From an uncultured Erysipelotrichaceae bacterium (GTDB lineage Bacteria > Bacillota_I > Bacilli_A > Erysipelotrichales > Erysipelotrichaceae), in NCBI GenBank assembly GCA_900314345.1, contig OMUX01000123.1, forward strand, positions 1 to 8,515: DNA of 8,515 nucleotides. The letters are read 5' to 3'. Numbering within the stretch: position 1 is the first letter of the stretch; each line of letters starts with the position of its first letter. This document shows positions 1 through 5,681 of this stretch, in pieces. The notes beneath the pieces were generated by a model, which worked only from the letters and a program-made list of their open reading frames with translations, was not told the DNA's origin and ran no database searches. The translations under genes were made by a program, and so were the position numbers.

Positions 1-234
1 GCCGCAGTGGCTGGTGGATCGTTTATGCCTAATTCACCATTTCGCATACATGGCCTTCCTGTATTGTTATTGATGAAGCATTTCATGGGACTTTCAGGCA
101 TCGAGATGTCGCAGGCAGTATCAGAGACCATCTCCGCCATCATCACCCTGCCGTTCCTGATTTCCTTCTTCCGGAATCTTCCGGAGGATTCACCTTCAGA
201 AGATCAGCTCCAGCAGCAGACCGGAGATAAATGA
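1..234 (+). CDS. C-terminal fragment of membrane transporter, probably MATE-family efflux protein (5' end outside window)
   Basis: The frame is open from the first base and stops with TGA at 232-234, so only the last 77 or so residues of a longer protein are visible. They show a hydrophobic helix (HGLPVLLLMKHFMGLSG), then a second segment with SETISAIITLPFLISFFRNL and a polar, Gln-rich tail. The pattern of a helix, a GLSGIE-type turn, a second helix ending in a basic FFRNLPE stretch, and a short hydrophilic end resembles the last two helices of MATE multidrug/toxin exporters (Na+ or H+ antiporters). That assignment rests on pattern recognition only, because no MATE signature is inside the window. 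Its last 39 bases overlap the 3' end of the convergent metal permease gene. An unrelated polytopic membrane protein is the main alternative. Confidence 0.5.
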   Translation, partial: AAVAGGSFMPNSPFRIHGLPVLLLMKHFMGLSGIEMSQAVSETISAIITLPFLISFFRNLPEDSPSEDQLQQQTGDK

Positions 235-1032
235 GACAAGCCATACATAGCCGACGATCTTCAGGTTGTTCTTTTTATCCGGATTGACCCGGAACAGCAC
301 CATGATTCCCACACCGGCATTGGCCAGAAGCCCTGCACATACCGAAGCGAAGCTGATCACGCCGTCCAGATACAGTGTGGTCAGAAGGATCGAGGATGCA
401 CAGCTTGGGATCATGCCCAGAAGGGAACATGTGACAACCGAAACAGAAGGATGTCCGGTGATCAATGCCTTCATGGCATCCATGCCGAAGCTGTCCATGA
501 CGGCATCGATGAGGAAGGTGATGGCAAACAGCCATACGGTGATCTTCAGGGTATGGATCAGTGCGGATTTCAGCACACCATCCTCACACTCGCATTCCTC
601 ACGTTCACAGAAGGATTCAATGTCTGTCTTGTCATGCCGGCTGAAGGAATCCGCCAGATACCCTGCACCAAGTGCCACGATGAACTTCACGGAAAGGATC
701 TTCAGGATCGTGGAAACGGGTGCCTGGTTTGAGATCAGGATCGGCAGCATCTCATCGGAGGTGGAAAGATACACGGCGATGAGTGTGCCGGCGGAAATGA
801 CATGGGATGTATACAAGGATGAAGATGCCGAGGAGAAGCCGCATTCCGGAATCAGTCCGAACAAGGCACCGGCAAACGGGGCGATCCTGCGATGGCGTTC
901 CAGGAAGTGTTCCAGCTTCTGCCCGGTTTCGTGTTCCATCCATTCCATTAATAAATAAGTGACAAACAGGAAGGGGATCAGCTTTGCAACATCAATGAGG
1001 GCATCCTCCAGGATCGTCAGAAGTTCTGCCAT
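196..1032 (-). CDS. Putative manganese/heavy-metal permease, ArsP_2-like family
   Basis: The gene encodes a 278-residue polytopic membrane protein. It has two related halves, each with a proline-cysteine motif at the start of a hydrophobic segment: GLIPECGFSSASSSLY (residues 59-74) and GMIPSCASSILLTTLY (206-221). Each is followed by a helix with a small-residue core (VISAGTLIAVYLSTSDEM; VISFASVCAGLLANAG). These motifs fit the putative 10-TM metal exporter family often annotated as putative manganese transporter (ArsP_2), although at 278 residues it is shorter than members of about 350 that I recall. C64 and C211 are the paired motif cysteines. A central hydrophilic loop (141-152) holds C142, C147 and C149 among seven acidic residues, possibly a metal sensor or binding loop. 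The start is supported by GGAGGAT eight bases upstream, inside apbE. The gene overlaps apbE by 16 bases, so the two are probably translationally coupled. Substrate and direction of transport are not shown by the sequence. Confidence 0.75.
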   Translation of the reverse strand: MAELLTILEDALIDVAKLIPFLFVTYLLMEWMEHETGQKLEHFLERHRRIAPFAGALFGLIPECGFSSASSSLYTSHVISAGTLIAVYLSTSDEMLPILISNQAPVSTILKILSVKFIVALGAGYLADSFSRHDKTDIESFCEREECECEDGVLKSALIHTLKITVWLFAITFLIDAVMDSFGMDAMKALITGHPSVSVVTCSLLGMIPSCASSILLTTLYLDGVISFASVCAGLLANAGVGIMVLFRVNPDKKNNLKIVGYVWLVSFISGLLLELIF

Positions 1033-2165
1033 GTGATCAGATCCTCCAGCCCTTCCGTACAGGCAATCGTATAGCCGGAGATATCATGGCTGTGCTCTGT
1101 CTTCACAGCCTTGTCCTGGTCCATGATCCAGATTGCCTCCAGGGTGATGTCCGGATGTGCTTCCTTGTAGGAACGAATCAAGGCCAGTCCTTCTTCATAG
1201 CTCATCGTGAACAATGTGGTGGAAAGACAGTCCGCAATGCCGGAGTCCTGTGTGATGATGGAAACGGAACGGAAGTTTTTTGCCGGCATGAGGGTTTCCG
1301 GATCAATGATATGGGAATATCTCTGTCCGTCATCTGCTGTGTAGAAGCGCTCATAGTCGCCCGATGTGACAAAGGACATGGATCCCGGCACGCTGACCAG
1401 GATCACGCTTCCTTCCCCATCCGGGTTCTGGATACCTACATTCCATGGCTTGCCGTTGATCTTGGCACCGATGGTACGGTTATTTCCGCCGGCGTTGACA
1501 GCTGCGTGGTCTGCACCGTCTTCTTCCAGCTGCTGTGCAGCCTTTTCCGTGGCAAACCCCTTGGCAATGCCGCCGACATCCAGGCTTACTTCCGGATCCG
1601 TGATATACACCGTGGAGGCATCCTCATCAATAATGATGGAATCCCAGCCCTTGTGCTGTGCAGCCTGTTCCAGTTCATCCTGCGAAGGCAGGCTTCCCTG
1701 TTTGCCTTCTTCATTCAAGGCAATGCCTTCCTCCCTGTACTTATGCCATACAGAAAGCAGGGCACCGCTTGTGACATCGAACTCTCCATCAGAAAGATCG
1801 TAGAACTCCTTTGCCTCCTGAAGCATTTCAATGATCACGGGATCCACCTTGACCGGTGCCTTGCCTGCATTGTCATTGATCGTCTTGATGTTATTCACCC
1901 CGTCATAGTCGTTGTAGATGTCAAACAATGCATTGTACTTTGAGAAAAGCTCCGTCATCTCTGTAAAGTGAGCGTCGAAGTCATCCCTGGAGGCTGTGGT
2001 CTCCCGGAGGGAGATCACCGTATCAAAGCCTGCATCAAGAGATGCATTCGTATAGGTGTTCATCTGTGTCTGTGCACTGGGGGCTGCCGCAGAGCTGCTT
2101 CCGGAGGTACAGCCGGCAAGCAGTGCGGCACAAAGCAGTGCGCTTAAAGTCTTCTTCATCTTCAT
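1017..2165 (-). CDS. apbE: ApbE, lipoprotein FAD:protein FMN transferase (flavinylates Rnf subunits)
   Basis: ApbE uses FAD and a divalent metal to attach FMN covalently to a threonine in the Dxx(S/T)GAT motif of extracytoplasmic flavoproteins such as RnfG and RnfD. The 382-residue product starts with a lipoprotein signal peptide (MKMKKTLSALLCAALLAGC, lipobox LAGC with C19), placing it on the outer face of the membrane. Family motifs are in order: FDVTSGALLSVW (129-140), LDVGGIAKGFATEKAA (195-210) with AVNAGGNN after it, VTSGDYERFY (266-275), SHIIDPETLMPA (284-295), and DSGIADCLSTTLF (307-319) carrying the metal-binding Asp region. Length is normal for a Gram-positive ApbE. An upstream in-frame ATG at 2213 is rejected: it would put an odd hydrophobic stretch before a good signal peptide and would lie upstream of the TATAAT box at 2175-2180. 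No Shine-Dalgarno precedes 2165. It lies divergent to the rnf operon, whose subunits are its expected substrates. Confidence 0.95.
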   Translation of the reverse strand: MKMKKTLSALLCAALLAGCTSGSSSAAAPSAQTQMNTYTNASLDAGFDTVISLRETTASRDDFDAHFTEMTELFSKYNALFDIYNDYDGVNNIKTINDNAGKAPVKVDPVIIEMLQEAKEFYDLSDGEFDVTSGALLSVWHKYREEGIALNEEGKQGSLPSQDELEQAAQHKGWDSIIIDEDASTVYITDPEVSLDVGGIAKGFATEKAAQQLEEDGADHAAVNAGGNNRTIGAKINGKPWNVGIQNPDGEGSVILVSVPGSMSFVTSGDYERFYTADDGQRYSHIIDPETLMPAKNFRSVSIITQDSGIADCLSTTLFTMSYEEGLALIRSYKEAHPDITLEAIWIMDQDKAVKTEHSHDISGYTIACTEGLEDLITWQNF

Positions 2166-2174
2166 AACGCAGGG

Positions 2175-2185
2175 ATTATAGCATA
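2175..2185 (-). promoter_or_regulatory. Extended -10 promoter of apbE
   Basis: On the minus strand the sequence reads TATGCTATAAT: a perfect TATAAT (2180-2175) preceded by a TGn extension. The -35 position (about 2203-2198) reads CTTTCC, a poor match to TTGACA, so this looks like an extended -10 promoter. The predicted transcription start falls near 2168-2169, only about 3-4 bases before the apbE ATG at 2165, which would make the mRNA essentially leaderless. Confidence 0.6.
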
Positions 2186-2225
2186 CTAGGTAAATAAGGA
2201 AAGCAGGCAGCATTCCCTGAAATAA

Positions 2226-2239
2226 TGAAAACGCTGTCA
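2226..2239 (+). promoter_or_regulatory. CcpA-binding cre site candidate
   Basis: TGAAAACGCTGTCA matches the catabolite-responsive element consensus TGWAANCGNTNWCA at every defined position, and the flanking A also fits the WTGNAANCGNWNNCW form. With equal base frequencies such a match is expected about once per million positions per strand, so one inside this short divergent intergenic region is unlikely to be chance. It is centred about 64 bases upstream of the predicted apbE start, a distance at which CcpA can activate, and about 125 bases upstream of the predicted rnf start. It links the locus to carbon catabolite control; whether CcpA activates or represses cannot be read from sequence. 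Confidence 0.65.
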
Positions 2240-2244
2240 GAAAA

Positions 2245-2262
2245 TTGTGTAAACTTTACGAA
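2245..2262. promoter_or_regulatory. Palindromic operator candidate (weakly Rex-like)
   Basis: The core GTAAACTTTAC (2249-2259) is a perfect palindrome with 5-base arms around a central C. The 18-base frame TTGTGTAAACTTTACGAA agrees with the Rex consensus TTGTGAAN4TTCACAA (or TTGTTAAN4TTAACAA) at 10 of 14 defined positions. Rex senses NADH/NAD+, so control of an NAD-linked Rnf complex would make sense. However, the exact symmetry centre is an odd base, unlike Rex sites, so the regulator is uncertain. Confidence 0.3.
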
Positions 2263-2278
2263 AGCGTGACGCTCTTTC
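2260..2278. repeat. Imperfect inverted repeat in the divergent control region
   Basis: The arms GAAAGCG and CGCTCTTTC surround a TGA spacer and pair except for a two-base bulge in the right arm. The element abuts the palindrome at 2249-2259. It lacks a following T-tract, so it is not an intrinsic terminator. It could be a second operator half-site or a weak hairpin. Confidence 0.3.
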
Positions 2279-2342
2279 AAGTGAAGTTTTTGACATTCTG
2301 CGCAAAATGATGTGGAAAGACAAGGCCTGTCTGCATGAATGA

Positions 2343-2351
2343 TGCTATAAT
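2343..2351 (+). promoter_or_regulatory. Extended -10 promoter of the rnf operon
   Basis: TGCTATAAT gives a perfect TATAAT (2346-2351) with a TGn extension. The -35 position (about 2323-2328, AGGCCT) has no resemblance to TTGACA. Predicted transcription starts near 2358, leaving a 5' leader of about 25 bases with a strong ribosome binding site (AAGGAAGGGG, 2367-2376). The decamer ATGCTATAAT is identical in the divergent apbE promoter. Confidence 0.65.
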
Positions 2352-2382
2352 TCTCTATGTTTTAAAAAGGAAGGGGATAAGT

Positions 2383-3672
2383 ATGTCATTTTTAACCGGA
2401 CCTATGCATCAGCATCTCGACGGGCATAAGGAACTGACTGCGCACAAGGATGTTCTCAATATGCCTGAACCGGATGACCTTTGGGTTCCGCTTGTCAACG
2501 GCCGTGCAGAGTGCACACCGCTTGTCAAGGCAGGAGACGAAGTGAAGGTCGGTCAGAAGATCGGAGAACCAACAAACGGATTCTGGTATATTCCGGTCTT
2601 TTCACCGGTTTCGGGAACTGTAGTCGGCGTGGAGAAGCGCATGTCTGCAGCTTTGAAGCCTACCGATCATCTGCATATCAAGAACGACCACAAGAACACA
2701 GCAGTACGTGCCTTCGCACCCATTGATGCGGAAAAGGCCAGCGTTGAGGGGCTCCGCGACTTCGTCAAGAATGCCGGCATTGCCGGACTTGGCGGTGCAG
2801 GCTTCCCGGCGTTCAACAAGTACACAAAGCCGGAGGGCATTGATCTGTTCATCATCAATGCGGTTGAGTGCGAACCGTACCTGACAGCAGACCTTGCAAA
2901 CTTCACATCGCACATGGATCTTCTCAAGACCGGTGCTCTGGCTCTGTTCAAGCTCAGCAACGCGCCGAAGGGTGTCATTGCCATCAAGGAGCACTGGACA
3001 GAGGAAGTCGCAGCCCTCAAGAAGCTGTTTGAAGGAACAAAGATCGAAGTCGCAGCTCTGCCGGATCTGTATCCGATGGGCTGGGAGCGCACCCTGGTCT
3101 ATCAGCTGACCGGCAAGCGTTATGACAAGCTTCCTGCCGAAGCAGGATGCATCCTGAACAACGTCAGCACCTGCGTGGCTGTCGGCGAAGCCATCACAAA
3201 CGGCATGCCGATCACGCACAAGATGGTTACGGTTTCCGGCGACGGTGTCAAGGAGCCGCACAATGTTTATACGGCTGTCGGTACACCGGCATCCGAAATC
3301 ATCAAGGCTTGCGGCGGCTATACAGCAGAGGATGTTCTGCTGATTGCCGGCGGACCTATGATGGGCCGTACGATCCCGAACGAACTGTTCGTCATCGGTG
3401 TTGCCAACAACGGTCTGACCGTTCTTGTCAACAAGCCTGCTGATACCGTCAAGTGCCTGCGCTGCGGCAAGTGCACGGAAGTATGCCCGTCCGGTCTGGA
3501 GCCGGTACGCATCAACTATGCCGAGAAGATCAAGGACGGCGATCTGCTCAAGAAGCTGGATACCATGTCCTGCATTGAGTGCGGTTCCTGTTCCTATGTC
3601 TGCCCGAGCAAGATTGATGTCACGGAAGGCATCCGCAGAGCCAAGAGATATATGGCTCTTCTGAAGAAGTAA
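2383..3672 (+). CDS. rnfC: RnfC, NADH/FMN-binding and ferredoxin-domain subunit of the Rnf complex
   Basis: RnfC is the peripheral cytoplasmic subunit that exchanges electrons with NAD(H). The 429-residue product has an N-terminal barrel-sandwich region, then GIAGLGGAGFPAFNKY (132-147), the glycine-rich NADH/FMN-binding loop shared with NuoF and NqrF-type proteins, followed by INAVECEPYLTAD (158-170). Near the C-terminus are two [4Fe-4S] motifs: C358-X2-C361-X2-C364-X3-C368 and C397-X2-C400-X2-C403-X3-C407, each closed by Pro. Length is normal for the family. The start at 2383 is preferred over the upstream in-frame ATG at 2335, because AAGGAAGGGG lies six bases before it and the 2335 ATG sits upstream of the -10 box. 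The N-terminus (MSFLTGPMHQHLDGHK) lacks the usual GGxHP opening. It is first in the operon, 15 bases before rnfD. Confidence 0.95.
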   Translation: MSFLTGPMHQHLDGHKELTAHKDVLNMPEPDDLWVPLVNGRAECTPLVKAGDEVKVGQKIGEPTNGFWYIPVFSPVSGTVVGVEKRMSAALKPTDHLHIKNDHKNTAVRAFAPIDAEKASVEGLRDFVKNAGIAGLGGAGFPAFNKYTKPEGIDLFIINAVECEPYLTADLANFTSHMDLLKTGALALFKLSNAPKGVIAIKEHWTEEVAALKKLFEGTKIEVAALPDLYPMGWERTLVYQLTGKRYDKLPAEAGCILNNVSTCVAVGEAITNGMPITHKMVTVSGDGVKEPHNVYTAVGTPASEIIKACGGYTAEDVLLIAGGPMMGRTIPNELFVIGVANNGLTVLVNKPADTVKCLRCGKCTEVCPSGLEPVRINYAEKIKDGDLLKKLDTMSCIECGSCSYVCPSKIDVTEGIRRAKRYMALLKK

Positions 3673-3687
3673 GGAGGCAGACAAGAG

Positions 3688-5142
3688 ATGAAATTCACAT
3701 TTAAGCCGTCGCCGAATTACCGCAGTGCACAGAGCACCACCGGCATTATGAAGGATCTCACCGAATGCCTGCTGGCAGTCACATTGTTCTCGGTGATCTA
3801 CTATTGCCAGGCATACGGTGCAAAATGGGGCCTCAGGGTCATTGCCATGATGGCAGCCGCTGTGGCCACGGCATTGATCTGCGATGCACTTTGGTTCAAG
3901 GCAAGAAAGAGTGCGGATATTGAGAATTCCGTACGTACATCCTATTCCTGGGTCACAGCCATGATCCTTGTCCTGATCTCCCCGGTCAAGGCAAGCGTCT
4001 ATTCCATCATTGTCTGCACCGCTGTTGCAGTGGTGTTCGGCAAGCTGGTATTCGGCGGCTTCGGACAGAATATCTTCAACCCGGCAGCCTTCGGTGAGGC
4101 TGTGCTGATGAACAACTTCGCAAGCACATACAGCGAAGACTTCACCACAAGCGCAACACCGACCGTCGCAGCCAAGGGTCTGAAGTGGCTCGTCAGCGAT
4201 GCGTCCTTCTATGACACATACGGCGGACTGGGCGGAATGTTCATGGGTTCCTACGCTTCCACCATCGGCAGCACATGCGCACTGCTGCTCATTCTGTGCG
4301 CAGTGTTCCTGATCTGGAACAAGGACATTGACTGGCAGGTTCCGGTCACCTATATCCTGACCGTGTTCGTACTGTCTCTGATCCTGGCTCTCATGAAGGG
4401 CCTGCCGGCAAGCTATGCAGTATTCTCTGTCCTGGCCGGCGGCGTCATGTTCGGTGCTGTCTTCATGATGACAGATCCCGTCACATCACCTGTTACGCTT
4501 CCTGGCCGTGTGGTCTTCGCCATCGGCGCCGGCATGCTGACATTCCTGATCCGTCTCAAGTCCAACCTGTCTGACGGCGTCCTGTATTCCATCCTTCTGA
4601 TGAACATGCTGGTACCGGCCATCGACAAGCTGTTTGACGGCAGCCAGATCAAGGATGCCAAGGCATTCCAGAAGAAGGTCTGCATCTTCGCAGTCATCTT
4701 CCTTGCCATCGGTGTTGCAGTCGGTGCAAGTGCAAAGCCTGCTGAGGCTGAGGAAACAGCAGCTCCGGCTTCTTCCGGAACAGCAGCCTCCATCGCTCTC
4801 AACGGAGACTTTGCAGATAATGAAGCCACATGCACGGACAACGGAGACGGAAGCTATTCCTGCTCTGCCAAGGGCTTCGGTCTGATCAACAACATGGGCG
4901 AAGGCTATGCAAACAACGAAGCAGCCGTCACCGTCAAGGATGGTGCAGTTGTTTCCGTTGAGGTAACGACATTCGGCGATACCGCAGGCGTCGGCGACAT
5001 GGCAACATCTGCAGATGCCCTGAAGGCATACGAAGGAAAGACACTGGATGACAGCGTTGACGCAACTTCCGGTGCTACATTCACTTCCAACTCCGTCGCA
5101 TCCATGGTAAGCGCTGCCCTGAACATGGCAGCAGGCAACTGA
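3688..5142 (+). CDS. rnfD: RnfD fused to a C-terminal RnfG-like FMN-binding domain
   Basis: RnfD is a polytopic subunit carrying covalent FMN. Residues 1 to about 328 form a complete RnfD: hydrophobic segments, the GFGQNIFNPAAFGEAVL signature (124-140), a flavinylation-type motif D151-FTTSA-T157, MTDPVTSPVTLPGR (261-274), and the family ending LLMNMLVPAIDKLF (303-316), where ordinary RnfD (about 310-350 residues) stops. The 484-residue product continues with an extra helix (about 331-347), an Ala/Glu/Pro-rich linker (348-368) and a domain (369-484) with GDTAGVGD and the textbook flavin-acceptor motif D458-ATSGA-T464-FTS, as in RnfG/NqrC FMN_bind domains. The extra helix would move this domain to the outer face, where ApbE works. 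C382 and C392 flank a DNGDGSY turn and could form a disulfide. AAGGAGG (3671-3677) precedes the start, and rnfG follows after 14 bases. Confidence 0.93.
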   Translation: MKFTFKPSPNYRSAQSTTGIMKDLTECLLAVTLFSVIYYCQAYGAKWGLRVIAMMAAAVATALICDALWFKARKSADIENSVRTSYSWVTAMILVLISPVKASVYSIIVCTAVAVVFGKLVFGGFGQNIFNPAAFGEAVLMNNFASTYSEDFTTSATPTVAAKGLKWLVSDASFYDTYGGLGGMFMGSYASTIGSTCALLLILCAVFLIWNKDIDWQVPVTYILTVFVLSLILALMKGLPASYAVFSVLAGGVMFGAVFMMTDPVTSPVTLPGRVVFAIGAGMLTFLIRLKSNLSDGVLYSILLMNMLVPAIDKLFDGSQIKDAKAFQKKVCIFAVIFLAIGVAVGASAKPAEAEETAAPASSGTAASIALNGDFADNEATCTDNGDGSYSCSAKGFGLINNMGEGYANNEAAVTVKDGAVVSVEVTTFGDTAGVGDMATSADALKAYEGKTLDDSVDATSGATFTSNSVASMVSAALNMAAGN

Positions 5143-5156
5143 GGAGGACATGAGAC

Positions 5157-5669
5157 ATGAATAAGGATTCCACACTTTACAAGGCAATCCTGCTGGGCGT
5201 CCTGTGTGCTGTCTGCGGTGCCCTGCTGGCATTTGTCAACAACATGACAGCTCCGGTCATTGCCGAGCAGGCTCTGGCTGCCGAGAAGGAGAACCTGGAA
5301 AAGATCTATCCGGGTGCTGAATTCACGGAAGTCACAGACTTCACGGATGATTCCGGACTGATCCAGAAGGTATTCACAGCCGAAGGACAGGGAACTGTAT
5401 ACAAGATCCATGCCATCGGCTACAACTCCAACGGCTTCACCTTCATGATCGCCTTCAATGATGACGGTACCGTCGGCGGCTACACTGCTGTTGAGCAGTC
5501 TGAGTCTCCTGGTATTGGTGCAAGGGCATTTGAAGATGAATACATCAGTGAGATTTCTTCCATCACCGTTGATGATGATGCACCTCTGATTTCCGGTGCT
5601 TCATTGACAACAGGCGCCATCAGAAAGGGCGTTGCCGCAGCGGAAGCTGTATGGCACGCAACCCACTAA
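5157..5669 (+). CDS. rnfG: RnfG, FMN-binding subunit with an atypical flavin-acceptor motif
   Basis: RnfG normally carries a covalent FMN on the outer membrane face and relays electrons between RnfA/E and RnfD. The 170-residue product has one N-terminal helix (about 8-28), a helical region, and an FMN_bind domain with YKIHAIGYNSNGFTFMIAF (82-100), the QSESPGIGARAF motif (114-125) and a C-terminal ISGASLTTGAIRKGV (145-159). The acceptor motif, normally D-x-x-S-G-A-T, reads P143-LISGA-S149: Thr is replaced by Ser (TCA) and the upstream Asp by Pro, although D139-D141 lie just before. Covalent flavinylation may therefore be weak, shifted to Ser, or absent. It is slightly short for the family (about 180-210). 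GAGGAGG (5141-5147) overlapping the rnfD stop supports the start; rnfE follows 12 bases later. Confidence 0.92.
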   Translation: MNKDSTLYKAILLGVLCAVCGALLAFVNNMTAPVIAEQALAAEKENLEKIYPGAEFTEVTDFTDDSGLIQKVFTAEGQGTVYKIHAIGYNSNGFTFMIAFNDDGTVGGYTAVEQSESPGIGARAFEDEYISEISSITVDDDAPLISGASLTTGAIRKGVAAAEAVWHATH

Positions 5670-5681
5670 GGAGGTGCAGAC

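Noticed and set aside
2166..2213. Upstream in-frame ATG of apbE
   Set aside because: It would bury the lipoprotein signal peptide behind a hydrophobic stretch, and its coding would cross the promoter.
2290..2295. Perfect TTGACA as a -35 box for rnf
   Set aside because: No acceptable -10 occurs 16-18 bases downstream, and the real TATAAT is 50 bases away, so it cannot pair with the rnf -10.
2333..2345. GCATGAATGATGC inverted repeat beside the rnf -10
   Set aside because: The arms are only four bases and it overlaps the extended -10, so it is too weak to call an operator.
2335..2382. Upstream in-frame ATG of rnfC
   Set aside because: It lies upstream of the -10 element, has no ribosome binding site, and adds residues unlike any RnfC N-terminus; 2383 has a strong site at the right spacing.
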